NCBI GenBank assembly: GCA_958295665.1
Contig: OY282559.1
Coordinates: 246,198,764-246,262,763, forward strand
DNA length: 64,000 nt
DNA from: Tipula vernalis
Lineage: Eukaryota; Arthropoda; Insecta; Diptera; Tipulidae
Direction of reading: 5' to 3'
The notes beneath the pieces are model-generated. The model saw only the letters and a list, made by a program, of their open reading frames with translations. It made no database searches and was not told the origin of the DNA. Numbering within the stretch: the first letter of the stretch is position 1; the number at the start of each line of letters is the position of its first letter. Position numbers and translations under genes: made by a program. Of this stretch, positions 10,200 through 23,045 are shown in pieces.

Positions 10200-11600
10200 T
10201 TTTGATTTCAGTAGTACATAACAAACATTACCTACAAAAACCATAAACACGGTAAAAATGAAATGGTAATGTAACATATTATGATGCAACACTACAACGT
10301 AAAGTAGTAACTTAACACTACAATTAATTATGAAGTGACTTCGATCAATTTCCAATGTTATTGAAAAATCTCATTGCGTTTTTGCGCGAGTAACGTCAAC
10401 GACTACTTAGTACTCTCGAAAATCTAGTATAATATTAAAAAAATAATTTCGAAAGCTGTAGAAAGCTTAAAAAAAATTCTTCATAAATCATTACCTGTTC
10501 AACAAGATGCTACTCCTTGAATTGTGATTGGGATTTCGAAAAGCTCGTAAACACTCGAAATAATTTCGAATAATTTCCATGTCAAGCTATTCAATTGCAG
10601 ATATCCCCAAAACTCTTAAATAAATTCAGATTCCTATAATATTGAAAAATCTCAATACGCTATTTAAACCTACATAACCTGCATAAAATAGCATAAACTT
10701 TGAAAATTATATTGTACTTGTCAGGTAACTTAGTATCATAACAAATGAGAACCGACAAAAAAATTCCCCAAAAATACAAAGTACAGTGTCCCTTTAAAAA
10801 GGAAGACCCTATTGAATTTTTATTAAGTACAATTGAAAACAAAAGGCTGCCTTATAATTTCTTGTCATCCTTGCGCACCGAAGATCAACACTAAGCAACT
10901 TAAATGAATATTTTTATTTTATGCGAGTAGTCAGACATCATCAGCTACCTATATTTTTTTTATTGCTTATTAAATTATTTATTTATTAAATTATAATTCA
11001 TTTTTACTCATCACGTTTTATTAAACCAACTCGAATATTAAAAATACTTACCTATTAAAAATACTACAAAAAATCAATATTTTTTTCATTATTAATGCAT
11101 TTCTCTTTTCAATGCATCTGGTACGGTTTGAGGAATCCAATTGTTCGTCGGGTAGAATTGATATTTCCTTCATTGAATGACTCTATAAGCCGTTTCATCG
11201 CAACATCGCTTCACTGAAAGTCTTTTTAAAATAGAAACAATTTATTTTTATATAAATGATTTCGATTACATCAAAAACTACGAGATTATCCGAATTACTG
11301 GGACTATCTTATGAATCACAATTTTATTAATAAATAATTAAATATTTATTTTTGGCTATATTATATATCTTCAGAAAATCAGCCATTTTGTTATACAATT
11401 TTCTACTAACAAAATATTCAAATAATACAACAACAACGCAGACATTTTAGCACTTCGTTGAATAAGCAAAGTCAGCGAAGAAAAGCTCATCGCTATACAT
11501 GGCAGCAATCGCTGCGCTGTACTGAACGCGGCCATTTTCTCTGATTTAAATCAACCTGATTTTTTTATTTTTAAGGTGAACATTTTTATTTAATACCGCT
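10200..11600. other. AT-rich spacer, nothing recognised
   Basis: No conserved motif or long open frame on either strand. Short patches of ordinary composition (for example 11100-11240 and 11440-11540) match nothing I know. Confidence 0.5.
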
Positions 11601-11605
11601 ATTAA

Positions 11606-13942
11606 CACTTTAATGCATATTGCACCACGTTTTTGTTTAATTCGAAACAAATACGAGGGATTATTGCTGATCTGCTAATTGCGAAAATGTCATTGAAAAC
11701 ATTAGAAAAGCTTTGGATTTTCCAGAAATTTCCGTTTACTGTATGTGTCAAATAAGCAATATCACGTATTAAATAACAGAAATAATAATCTAATAAAAAA
11801 ATGTATTGGGTATAATTCAATGGAAGTTTGAATGCATTTTAAAATACAACAATTTTTGTAATTCAACTTAGAAAATAAAAATATAAATAATGAAATAAAC
11901 TCAATAAAAATGTATAGCAGGAACTATAATTCTATGATCACATATTTCTCAGATTAGAATTTGTAAAAGTATAGGACTAATTTTCTGTGAGATATCTAAT
12001 AATTATGAAATGCTTAAAGAAATTTCTGTCCTTATTAAAACATAACGCAATCTCATTGCATCCCAGATTTTTGCAATGCTGGCCAATTGGATTCCACATC
12101 GGACAATGATCAATGCTATCTTGCCTTAATTCTTTTGACGGTTTCTAGCAGCAGTCGTTTTTTTTCTTTTGATTTCAAATAATTTTGAATGGTCATTGGA
12201 TGGCCGCCCTGTCTTTTGAAAACTCCCCATACTTACTGCAGTTTACTTTTGGCTTTTGTTATGGAATATGTATGGAATATTTCACTATACTTTTAGCTAA
12301 ATCCCATAAATAATAAAATATTCGCAAGTACCACTTTCTAGAGCGCAATCGAATTGCGAAAAAATGACTATCTAGTAAGTCAATACTCCCCATATGTTTT
12401 CGATATTCCCGGATTATAGCAGGGCAGGCAATTCACATGAAGCAGGCCTAAAATAAAACAGATAAATCAAAATTATAAATAAATAAATGAATATTTCGTT
12501 TCTTGCCTAATTGTTTGCGCTGTCTTTCTAAGTTAGAAATCGGTTACTCGCCTACGAAATCTGAAGCAATCTTTACCATTTTGGTATCTTTCCAAGATAC
12601 TAAGGTTAACTGGTCACCATCTATTTCACCGACAAGTTCTTGTGAAAGTCCGCGATCCTTTTTTTCCAGCTTTTATCGCAGGACATCAATAATTTTGGAA
12701 TTCCGTTTCGGCGAACTTTACCTATTACTTAAAATACCTTTATTTTTCAGCTCCAGAATTAAAGGAACCGATGTATAATAAGTACATTTTTTAGTACAAG
12801 AAGCACTTATTATTCTTACTGAATGGAACGTTTCTTAGAAGGCGAATTACCACGTTTCCACTTGCCCCTAAACTTCTTTCAGTTCTTTCAAGCCAGTGAA
12901 TTTGATCGTTTTCCTGTCCAGTGTAAATTTCGAAATCCGCTGCAAATCCGGATGAAGAATACAAAATAAAAAGGTTAAAGCCCCATTTATACGGTTTTCC
13001 TGGCATGTATTGCTTTAGGTAACTAGCTATGTGCTTTTGTTGAATATATATATTTGTTCATCAACGCAGAGATGCTTTTCTAAGGGAGTTTTTTTAAAAA
13101 ATGTTATTGAACTACTAATAACCGGGCGTATTTTGAAAGCCCTGCCATGTAATTGATCACTTCGGCTAGAACAATTTTCGTTGTTATTAAAGTTAAAAAA
13201 TTGTCTAATTTTTTCAAATTTATAATTTATTCCCATCGCATTTTGAATGGTTTGATTACCAACTACTGGACTCCATTATCTCCTGATGCTGCTGATTGAA
13301 TATGGAAGTTAAAAGGCATATTCGACTGTACCGGTTAATATCATTTTCACTAAATGAGTAGGTTCGTGAAAATTTTTTTTCAACAATATGCAAAACTAAT
13401 TGTTTATCAAAAACATATAAAAAATACGAAAACGGAGAGTTCAATTCCAAGACATCACTTGGCAAATTTGTGTTTCCGGTAAGTATGGCATCGAGATTTT
13501 CAATTTTTACTCAATTTTTAATATTGCGTAGCTCATCTGCATCTGTTTCTTCTTGTACTACTATTGATTCATCTGGAATTAAACTCTCCCCAGTCTCTAA
13601 AATAATTTCCATGTCGTTGATATTAAACACAATATTTTGGTCAGGCTTAATAATTTCCAGTGTCCCATTGTGTATAACATTTTATACTAATAAGTCATAA
13701 TAAAAACTATTCTCGACATCTTCTGTCTACTCAAATTCATCCTCACTGTCACTCGAACTTTCCACAATCTTTAAAATTTCTTCTTCTGGGTTCTTTCATT
13801 CTAAGTACTCAAAACTGTACAAATAATTTAAAAAAAATCGTTATATAATGCATGTTGTATCAAATTTGATACGGTATCATAAATCCTACAAACAAAATTT
13901 GTTTGAACAATGCATGTGGTTGCATATTTGATACGTAAGGTG
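11606..13942 (-). mobile_element. piggyBac-type DNA transposon relic
   Basis: A 2.3-kb unit with a piggyBac transposase relic on the minus strand, TTAA at both outer ends (11602-11605 and 13943-13946), and short related termini. The left end reads CACTTTAATGCATATTGC and the right end, reverse-complemented, reads CACCTTACGTATCAAATATG. TTAA target sites are the signature of piggyBac. The TIR match is short and imperfect, so the ends are probable, not certain. Confidence 0.75.
12000..13800 (-). pseudogene. piggyBac-like transposase (DDE_Tnp_1_7), broken
   Basis: Reading down the minus strand: an acidic N-terminal region (EPEEEILKIVESSSDSEDE, about 13790-13730), then a frame 13465-13256, then KIRQFF with EKHLCVDEQIYIF (13236-13027), KPYKWGFNLFILYSSSGFAA and DFEIYTGQ with ASGNVVIRLLRNVP (13006-12791). 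Next is a LTLVSWKDTKMVKIASDFVG block (about 12620-12540), and finally a cysteine end WNPIGQHCKNLGC and LCFNKDRNFF near 12020-12110. This is the piggyBac order with its C-terminal cysteine-rich domain. Stops and frameshifts separate the blocks. Confidence 0.88.
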
Positions 13943-13949
13943 TTAAGCA

Positions 13950-16790
13950 CATTTTATCACCTTGAAAAAGTTAAATCCTTAAAACTTTAATAAACACACA
14001 TTTAGCTGAATTTTTTCCACCAAAAAAGAAACTAAAGAAACTAAAAATATTATTACACGATGCCAATAGCATCGAACTGAGAACAGGAAATAATCCAAAT
14101 ATAAGAAATATTACATATGTTGAATATTACAATTATTATAATTTTTACAACGAACACTTAGCCGCAAACCTTGCTGGCACATCAACTATACCTAGAAGAA
14201 GACGCAACATCTGGTAATGCATTTCCACATGGTAGCAAGAAGCATATTACCGTTAATCCTTAGTTGTATAACATTACAGGAAAGAAAAAGAGCAAACATT
14301 TACCATTTAACTTTAGCAGTACTTGTTAAAACCAGTGCTGATTGCCATTTTATTGGATACTAATAGTGTCACAATTTTGTCTGATGAAAAACTTCCATTG
14401 AAATTGCCTTTTCGATCAATTTAGTAATTCAATTTTATTCGATACAACGGCTGCATCTAAATTTGGTTTTCGATACAATCAATGTTTTAACAGGTTTCGA
14501 AAAATCATGTAAACAAGTTGGATCAATATATTGGTGATACTAATAGCATCGTATATCAAAAAAAATTTCAACTGTGTGGATTGCAATTATCTACAACCTG
14601 CTACGTCATTGAAGTGCAATAGGCTGACAATTTGCTTGTGAATTCTAATTCTCTCATCATAATTTTTCACAAAATTAATTAAATAACTCGGCAAAAGTTT
14701 TACACTCGATAAAATTTGGGTAGTATCAGATTGATTAACGGAGATGATTAATCGGGCCATGCAAGATATTTCATAATTTCAAATAATGTGTTTGAATACG
14801 GTTTTGTATTAGGATATTCCAAAGAACCTAATTCAATGTGTAAATAAATTAAAATAACCCCACCCCCCCCCCTTCCCCAAACAAATTGGTCTGTTGCCTG
14901 CTTCTAAATTTAAGTCAGAACCCGCCACTGTGCATCTCATCAAATTTGTCAATTTAATATTCTTCGCAAAAAATAGAAATATTTCAAATTGATTCCTTTA
15001 CAATTTTAAACCTCTTGTAATGTCGATTCCAAATTAATTTATTGTTGAAAAATATGTACTGCCATATCATTTTTATTCAACTCATTTGCCTCAAAAATGT
15101 GACTCCAATGAAGTTGCTGAGAAATTTATAGAATGCAGGTGGGACCAGACTTTGCGCCAAAAAGTTGTTCATCTAGCCGTCATCCATGTGATTCAAATGA
15201 TATAGAGTGTTAAATTTCATAAAGAATAGGTATTTGACCCTATAAATCAAGGAACAAAACATGGCTATAAATAATAATTTATTTCCGATGACACCAATGA
15301 ACTTGTCGAATTTTTATGTACACTTAATGGATGTGATGACAAATATTTTATTTAACCTTTATGTAGACACAATCGAAAACTCATCAAACTATAAAACTAC
15401 ACCGAACGCAAGCTAATAAAATTTGTCACCCAAACAACGTTCGCATATGTACATAAATCAAAATTCAATTAACAATAAATTTTTATTATTCACATTTCCA
15501 TCAAAATTGGAAAAATTAAATACTAAAACCGGAAAAAAAAATTCATCAATTTCCTTTCAAAATTTGTTTCGACGCGACAAATCTGTTTCGATATTTTTCT
15601 ATCAAAATAGTAAAGTTAAAAATAAAATCATAATAAAATTATAGTTCAGTGAATTGTTTGTTCCGTAATATGTTTAGTTAGGAAAAAATTGGAAATAAAT
15701 TAAAAACTCTTTTTTTTGCTGTTGCTGTTCCTCAGCAGCGTTTACAGTAGTAGTTTAGTATAAAGTCAAGATTTAGTTATCTCCCATTCCATAATTTCTA
15801 TGTATTTACTGGAGCTGCGTTGCTTCTTGTATTTTGTTCACAGACAAAATATATTAATTTTCTATTTTTGTGATGGCGCCAAAAAAGTTGCTTTCCTTAT
15901 TCGCATGCATATGAATATACATACATACATAATATAACATCGCTTTTCTACAAAAAAAAAAAAAAATACAACGTTTAAGATTAAGAAAATATAAATTTAA
16001 CTTTCTCAATATAATATGCGATTTCATTTTTGTGTATCTTTTTCTTAATACTGTATGTATTGTGTGTGGCAACATAAGATTGTTTTTCCGTTTTTCCATA
16101 GCCATGGTGTAGTTGGTGATGATGATGATGTTGTCGGTGATATATTCTATACAAAAATAGTTGAAAATTTTGTTTTGTGGATATTTCTGCTTTTATGAAA
16201 TTGAATTAAGATATCAGACTATGATAATAAAAAAAAAATCTTAGATTCGATGGTTCTTTGGTATATGGTAGAGTGATTCATCGGTTATATAAAACTTGTT
16301 GATTTCGACTGAAATGTTGGCTATTTATAAATTTCTTTTACAGAAGAAATAAATTCGTCTTATCTAATCACTTAATGTCATATTTGTGATTAAAATATAT
16401 AAGAGCAAATTAAATTTTGTTTTAATTAAAATTGCTTTAGAAATTTCAATAATACAATAATAATCTTTTGGCATATATAATCGTTAAATTTAATTACAGG
16501 AATTATCGCGATAAATAAACCAAACTTCAAAATTACTGATTAATGAAATTCGATGATTGTGACTGGTGTTTCAGAGGAGTCTCTTACCAAAATGAGAATT
16601 TAGTTCAAGCGGGGGTCGAGACAGCTTATCACTTAAAATTCCATGTATGTATATCCTAGCTCCCAACCTGAAGTAATATTTTCAAATCCTGTAATGAATC
16701 CTGTTCAAATTATAATCTCACATCTGGAAATACGGGATGAAAGACAGCAATATCGACATATTTAACACTAATACGATGACAACGTTAGTA
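13950..16790. other. AT-rich spacer, nothing recognised
   Basis: Only simple sequence is seen: a C-run at 14861-14876, an A-run near 15950-15966, and catacatacata at about 15918. A short plus-strand patch (about 14110-14215) reads HLAANLAGTSTIPRRRRNI but matches no family I can name. Other open frames are short and low in complexity. Confidence 0.45.
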
Positions 16791-16922
16791 ACTTTTGAAT
16801 TATTACTGTTACTAATATTAGTATTTATGAACAATCATTCAACGAAATGGACTAATAGACAGAATTCTATTTATTTAATTTTTTAATTTATATGATTTAA
16901 ATACGTTCCGAAGATTATCAGC
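16790..16922 (+). repeat. Interspersed repeat family R-A, partial copy 2
   Basis: Matches 29160-29275 and the junction near 28850-28880. Shared features are ATCATTCAACGAAA, GACAGAATTCTATTTATT and CGTTCCGAAGATT or its variants, with scattered changes. Confidence 0.7.
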
Positions 16923-16959
16923 CACCTCGCACTGCGACCTAACAGATCTATTGTGCTGG

Positions 16960-17410
16960 ACTCTGCTTAATTATCCGTCCAATCAATATTCAGGTTCTTA
17001 ATGAATCTGACAATACTGCCTCCCGGTTCGTGATACATACTATCTGGGCTTAATGCTCTCCCTCCTAGATGTTTACTACAGCATGTAGTTCCGCTAGAAA
17101 GACGGTAGCATTGGAGCCCAAGGACTTCGAGAGAGTTGTCCCACTCCCGTATATTCCTACTCCTGCCCCGTATTCCGTTTGATTTTATTCTTACGAGTTG
17201 CTGGGAATTGCAAATCGCCTGTAGGTCACCCAGCTTTACTACAGGAAGGCTAAATAAAACTGGAGGGTGCCTGGTATCCAGAGTCCGAATATTCATCCAT
17301 CGGCATATGCTGTTCCACCTTAGATTAGGGTTTTTTGTCAAGGTTTTGTCCTTTAGCGCCGTACTTTTGCCTGGGCCAAATGGCCAAAAATGTGCCAAAT
17401 GGCCTTAGTT
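16960..17410 (-). pseudogene. LINE RNase H fragment
   Basis: A GC-richer patch. One minus-strand frame reads YGAGVGIYGSGTTLSKSLGS followed by NATVFLAELHAV (about 17190-17080). This is the RNase H segment of I/Jockey-group LINEs, including the catalytic Glu in AELHAV. A stop follows after VVNI. The longer open frame on the same strand (143 codons, 17398-16967) is in a different phase and looks like a shadow. No other LINE domain is attached. Confidence 0.7.
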
Positions 17411-17624
17411 ACCAGTGGTTACCACGAGGAGGCAGTACGTACACTTGCGAATTGTGAACAGGTTACCCCTTAATTGTACCCATCACGCAGCTGCCTAATG
17501 ACACGACCAGAACAGCTTACGTGATGCGCACCCTACTGGAAGGTTACGGAGCTGGTAGATTAATCTACTCAACTTTGGTCCCCCCTCCAATAGACGCCAA
17601 ACCACCCATATATTTTATATTTTA

Positions 17625-17800
<176 letters not shown>

Positions 17801-17853
17801 ATTCAAACCTAAATTCATTAATTAAAAATTACTTTATAGAATATTGTGTATGA

Positions 17854-18758
17854 TCCAAAGACCAACAAAGGCTTTATAGTCAACAAGCTGAGAAACTTAC
17901 AGGTGTCAATATTGAGATAGAAAATGTTTGTAAAGATAACAATGAAGAACTAATATTTTTAAAAAATCCTGATGTTAGAATACAGAAAAAAATAATTAAG
18001 ATAAAATTGAACTCAACGTGCGAGCTACGATCCAGATTAATATCAAAACAAGTAGATTTTAACATAGTGGCAAATTTTTTATTTTCCTTCACAGATCCAG
18101 ATTTGGTAAGTTGTCGTAAATAATTCGATTATAAGTATTTGACGATAATATAATTTTATGGATATTATACGACTTCAAGTTACGTTTCACAAGTCACAAT
18201 AATTATTCTTTGAAAATTGGTACGATTCAAGAAATTTATAAAAACTATATTAAATTATACCGGAAAAATAATGTGGTCAGAAGAACTAACTGATACATTA
18301 ATGCAATCTAATATTGTAAAATTTGACTAACTACATATTTTCAATTTACAGAATTTGAATCATGTTTGCAGCAGATGCTTGCTTTGGTAACATTATGTCC
18401 ACCGACAGTTAGTGAGAAAAGTTCAAAAAATCATCCTAGGATATGTATGTAGCCTATGGAAAAGTGCCTAATACATTTTAAACCTGTAATGTAAGTAACA
18501 ACGTAATTTATATTTTATTACAATTATTTAGTATTTTAACGAAACTTTTTAAAAACTCACAACCAAATACTATTGTAATTAGTTGATTTTGATTTCGTGT
18601 TACAGCTTAATTCAACAGAACGAGAATTACTGACCAGTAGTAACAAGAATCCGTATATCATAGAAACGTGTGCCAAGAAACTTGCCATTTCAAATTATTT
18701 TATTAATGTTGAAAACCAATTAATACAGACGTTAGATTTATCAAGCAATCCAGTATAA
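17854..18758 (+). CDS. Candidate spliced gene, unknown function
   Basis: Exon A (17854-18105, 84 codons open, phase 0) reads as ordinary protein (AEKLTGVNIEIENVCKDNNE; LRSRLISKQVDFNIV) and ends at a strong donor, TTG|GTAAGT. A last exon (18606-18758) follows TTACAG and is open for 50 codons in phase 0 (LNSTERELLTSSNKNPYII) to TAA. A short middle exon is possible after TTTGCAG at 18371. It would be 18372-18386 with a weak GTAACA donor, and would keep phase 0. The 5' end is unknown because the (TA)n run lies just upstream. I recognise no family. It lies 220 bp upstream of the C2H2 TE-like gene on the same strand and could be its second gene or a host remnant. Confidence 0.4.
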
Positions 18759-18977
18759 ATCAAGCAAGTATAAATCAAGTGTACATAAATCAAGCAATAG
18801 ATCAAGTATATATTTTAAGTTAAATTATAGTTTTTAAGCTTCCTTACATTTTGATTTTGGTTACACAGAACTACAAATTGAATTAGTATGTTCTGAAAAT
18901 TTAATCGAATTTTTTTAAAGCTATAATTTTAAATAAATCTGTTAAAGATATCAAATTAAAATAATTATTATTAACAT

Positions 18978-19275
18978 GCAGTATTTTTGCTTTATTTGTA
19001 ATAAAACATTTACTGTTGAATCGAATATTTTTTATCATTAAAGAAATGTTGAATTCATTTCAAATAATTCAAATATTAGTTTAAAATGTATATGTGACAG
19101 AACATGTTCAGCATCTTTTCAAACGTACAGTGGACTTAGGCGGCACATAAAAACACATAGTGTAGATATTATTAAAGAGGTGGCTCACATTAATGAAACT
19201 ACAGTTTGTGCGTCACATAGCTTATCGTTTGAAATTGCCGAAGTACCTGTCATATTTGTCGTAGATAAATCCATA
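18978..19275 (+). pseudogene. C2H2 TE-like gene, piece 1: zinc-finger N-terminus
   Basis: The frame from the ATG at 18978 reads MQYFCFICNKTFTVESNIF with a C-x2-C..H finger. A stop follows near 19038. Then comes CICDRTCSASFQTYSGLRRH with a C-x4-C..H-x3-H finger. The paired fingers, the second with a wider C spacing, match the N-terminus of a group of uncharacterised TE-like proteins common in insects and fish; that is from memory and I cannot name the family. Pieces 2 (22425-22744) and 3 (27440-28016) continue the same protein in the same orientation. Confidence 0.6.
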
Positions 19276-19482
19276 TCTTCGCTTACATATATATAATGTT
19301 CAAATTTTTTTTCATCATTTGTCCTCGTTAGGTCTTTCCGAAGCGGTAATAACTCAAGTCGCAAATGTGTCAAATAAAGAAGTAGTTCCCACATTATCTT
19401 CTTCATCTATACCTATTGATTCTTTTAATAACTCAAATATGACGCCCATCACTACAGATAACATTAATTTATATAACCGATA

Positions 19483-20046
19483 GATACCGGTCCTTTTACT
19501 GTATTTGTTAATAAAGAGAATTTAAACCTAGTTAATTTAGGTAAAGCAATTAAAATAAACAATTTCAAAAACATCAAAAATATCTCAGGTATTAGCAAAA
19601 ATGTGGCTTAGATTATTTTTAATAAATTTGAAGATGCAAATAATTGCGTCAAATCAGAAGCCTTTAAAAAGTTTGATAATTAAGTATACGACCTATATAC
19701 CTAAAAACTTCACATCTTCAATTGGCATAATTAGAAGCATTCGTATCGATCTCTCTGTTGAAGAAACTCAAAAAAATATTAAATCGAACTTCCATATTTC
19801 AAAAATAGAAAGCATGACAGAATGGAATAATGTCACAACAACAGCTGAAAATCTTGAAGTAGTTAAACTCACTTTTGATTCTGGAACTATTCCATATAAC
19901 GTCACTTTATACGACAATATTTTGATAAAAGTAAACTATTTCATAACATTTCATAAAAAATGTCTGAATTACGGACACACAATTAAAAAATGTAACTCAA
20001 AAAATAATAGAGTCTTGAAAGTATTGTGGAATGGGCCATTCAACTA
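19483..20046 (+). pseudogene. I-type LINE ORF1 with knuckle
   Basis: The frame opens with DTGPFTVFVNKEN, a usual start of this ORF1 group. After a shift near 19675 it continues as YIPKNFTSSIGIIRSIRIDL, ENLEVVKLTFDSGTIPYNVT and CLNYGHTIKKC (19601-20047, 148 codons open in that frame). The last is a zinc knuckle that seems to lack its first Cys, since the expected CxxC position reads HKKC. The protein would bind nucleic acid in the LINE particle. It is a broken copy. Confidence 0.75.
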
Positions 20047-20465
20047 ACTTTTTCCAGTGCAATGAAAGATTCAGACAGAAACAGATTAGGGAGCTTATGA
20101 TAATAAATAAACCAAGTTTCATGGAAGCCAAAAGCCACCTTTTCGGTATCCAACAAAATGTCCCCAAACAGATAGATTTCACCAATGATATCTCTGCTTA
20201 AAACCAAGCCTGGTCCAATAACAACTTAATCAACCCTGACTCTAGAAAAACTAAAATCCTAACTGACTTAGTGAATGAGTTAAAAAATCAATAAATGAAA
20301 GAGATTCAATTTTTATTGACGTCGAATTACTTATAAATAATTCTGATGTTTTTAATAAAAATCCGGCCAATATGGACTCTCAAAATTAAGTTAAATAAAT
20401 TTATTAAAAAATAAACTTTTTCTTTTCTTCCAGTTTTTGTTTTCATTTTATTCTTCCATTCATTA

Positions 20466-21317
20466 TGTTTTCTCTAAAAATTTTACAAATTAACATTCGT
20501 AGTTTAAATAGTAATAAATTATCGTTATTTTATCCGTAACCTGGACAAGTCCAAAATATCAATTTAACTTTTAACAATTACAATCTTATTATTGATGACA
20601 GACCGAATGGTTTTAGTGGTGTAGGTTTATTATTACATAAAACACTTTCCTGGAAAATTATTGATTTACATTTTCATTACATCCGTTTCGAACCTTTAAA
20701 ATTAACCTCAAATTTAAAAATATGGATTTTAATATCATCTCTTTTTATAATAACTCTATTATTAGACCTCAGGAAATCATTAACGAATTTGAACATCTTA
20801 CTACTCAAAATCTAGATAACTGTTTAATAGCGGAAGACATAAATATTCATAATAGTCTTTGAGATAGTTCATTAACCCCTACTTACGACAGAGTGGGTGA
20901 TAAAATTGCAGATATAATCACTGCTAATAACGTCTTTTTAATGAATGACAGCTCTCACACAAGACAAGATTTTTTCGCACTGAACATTACTTTGTGTTCA
21001 ATCAATTTAATTGAAAAACTCTCATGGAAAATTGATCCCATTAATTTAGGAAGTGACCATCTTCCAATACTTATTGACTTCAAACTAAACTATTTCAAAA
21101 AAAAAAACAAATCAAAAACTGGTCAAATGTATTGAAAGATTTTAATCTAAATACTATTGATGACAAATGTAATGTTGAAGAACATCTAGAAAAATTAATT
21201 TCTGAAAACACCTCTATTATCACAAGTAAAAATACTTTAAAACCTAAACCTTGGTGGAATGATCTTATACAGAGACTATGGAACATTAAAAAATACAAAC
21301 AACTAATTTATAATTAA
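20466..21317 (+). pseudogene. I-type LINE endonuclease
   Basis: The start reads MFSLKILQINIRSLNSNK, the APE endonuclease opening of LINE ORF2 (LQWNIRSL..). It is followed by broken patches. The open part at 20893-21135 reads DKIADIITANNVFLMND and ends in GSDHLPILIDF, where SDHxPI is the conserved endonuclease end with its catalytic His. A linker frame follows (21132-21317, PKPWWNDLIQRL), also usual for this group. Several stops are present. Confidence 0.75.
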
Positions 21318-21374
21318 AAAAAAAACATTTTTACCGCTATTGAAATAAAAAAATCTGTACAAAAACTTAAATTA

Positions 21375-21910
21375 ACAATCAGACTGATATTAAAAATATC
21401 GAAACCATTGCTATCAAAATTGGAATTACCATATCACTAATTATAAAAAACAATAATATTATCATTATTACTGACTCTCAAAGCTCTTGTATTTCCTTAA
21501 AAACGGCTCTATCACACTGTCGGCCATAATCAAATTAAAAATTTTGTCATTCATTGGTTCCCGGGTCACTGTGGCTTAAAAGGAAATACTGTAGCACTCA
21601 TTTTCTTGATAATGAACCTACTCTTACAGACTTATTTAATGATATCTCCAGATCCATGAATAATAAGTGTAGGAAATATACACATCGATGTGTAATTCAT
21701 CTGATCATTTTTAAAAACAAATTTGTTCTTCTGCAAGATCATCTTTCCTCTTTAAAGACTCTAATTTTACATCCTATCAAACCAGATTAATTTACAGATT
21801 AATCTCGGGTCAAACAGTTAACAAAAAATTTAAATTCCTTTTGGGACTTGAAACTACACCTAATTGTGAGATTTGCAACATCGTTGAAGATGAGATTGTG
21901 TCATATACAA
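21375..21910 (+). pseudogene. I-type LINE RNase H and C-terminal region
   Basis: Frames read IIIITDSQSSCISLKTALS (RNase H, with the catalytic Asp in TDSQS), then HWFPGHCGLKGNT (the usual HWVPGHxGxxGNE). Further on are YRLISGQTVNKKFKF and CEICNIVEDEI, the cysteine motif of LINE C-termini. These occur in different frames, so the copy is dead. The reverse transcriptase that should precede it is absent. Confidence 0.75.
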
Positions 21911-22424
21911 CAATATAAGAAATAATTTCCCACTTTTGTACAGAAAGTCCTTATTAAATATCTTAAAGGGTCAGAGAATGGAAAAATATAAAATATTATG
22001 TGATTTTGTGGATAAAATTAATTACAAACTGTGAAAGTAAGACTACGTTTAATTTTTATTGACTCATTTTCACACAACGATGTTATCGTTTTGTATACAC
22101 ACTTTATTCAACCTTCCAGAACCTCCCCTGAGTGGTCTCTGGAAATCTGGGCTGTTCTCAATTCACTGGTCTTATGGATAGAAAGATCTGACCTGAGCAA
22201 ACTTAAAAACAAACAAACAAACAAAGTGAGTGAGCTGAGTTGGAAAATACAAGATAAGTAAAATTTAATTAATACATAATTGTTTGGTTTTCTAATTAAA
22301 GTTTGTTTTAAGTTGATCCTTGAATGGCCGTATGATGATGATTGGTTGTGAACACTATATGTAGCATGTCATTTAGTTATAACTCCGCCCTTAATCACAT
22401 ATTCTTGATTGATTCTTGATTGAC

Positions 22425-22744
22425 ATTCTAGAGCCTATTGTACGCGATATTAAAATTCTTCAAACAACTGGCATATTTATTGAGGACCAAGGACCCATAA
22501 ATCTATTTTAATAAAATTAGCACACGATAATCTTTCAGCTAATACTATTTTAGGATTTACTAAATGCTTTTCGTCAGGATACTTTTGTAGATTTTGTGTA
22601 TTAGCTAATGAAGCGACAAAAACGACTGTAGTAGAAAACAAAAGAATGCTTAGGGGACCCAACTGTTTTAGTGTAATTAATAATATGTCACCAGAAAAAA
22701 TACGGCTTTCTGAGACCAAAAGTATTAAAAGAAATAACATCTTA
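22425..22744 (+). pseudogene. C2H2 TE-like gene, piece 2: central GFTKCF domain
   Basis: A broken start (EPIVRDIKILQTTGIFIED) is followed by a frame with NTILGFTKCFSSGYFCRFCV and NKRMLRGPN. This resembles the block GDNLGLNSILGFxESFSxxYFCRxC of a widespread uncharacterised TE-like protein group. It lies between the I-type LINE (ending about 22260) and the Penelope-like element (starting about 22750). It is collinear with piece 1 (zinc fingers) and piece 3. The family call is from remembered motif patterns. Confidence 0.6.
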
Positions 22745-23045
22745 AATTTAAACTAATTATTTTTTTGGTATAGGGCTCTTTATTTTTGCAGATTTAAGCT
22801 TGAGCTTTCAATCCCAATTCGGGATCATTATCAAAAGCATAATGAAAATTATTTTCAAAATGAGTTCCTTTTTATATAAAAATTCGACCTAAAACAATCA
22901 AACATTTGTTACTAAAAACCGATTTTTCATGAAAACGCAAAGCCTAGACAATTTTTTCGAAAAAAAAATTTTTCTTGGCTAAAGCGATTTCATGTAGAAA
23001 GGTTGTACAATTAAATAAATATAAAATGAGTATGAGACAAAAAAC

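Larger units (their letters stand above)
19320..22260 (+). mobile_element. I-type LINE relic inserted in the C2H2 TE-like gene
   Basis: Order on the plus strand: ORF1 (19483-20046), endonuclease (about 20466-21135), then directly RNase H and the C-terminal cysteine region (about 21375-21910). An AAACAAACAAAC-rich end lies near 22208. The reverse transcriptase is missing between about 21320 and 21375, so the copy carries a large internal deletion. The gene it sits in resumes at 22425. The left boundary, between 19280 and 19480, is not resolved. Confidence 0.75.

Noticed and set aside
15423..15644. 73-codon ORF rich in Lys/Asn/Ser
   Set aside because: Composition follows the AT-rich background and no motif is present.
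16967..17398. 143-codon minus-strand ORF as a gene
   Set aside because: The recognisable RNase H motif is in a different frame of the same strand, so this frame is a shadow.
22031..22261. 76-codon ORF at the end of the I-type LINE
   Set aside because: It lies after the conserved C-terminal cysteine block, has no motif, and is probably 3' untranslated sequence.
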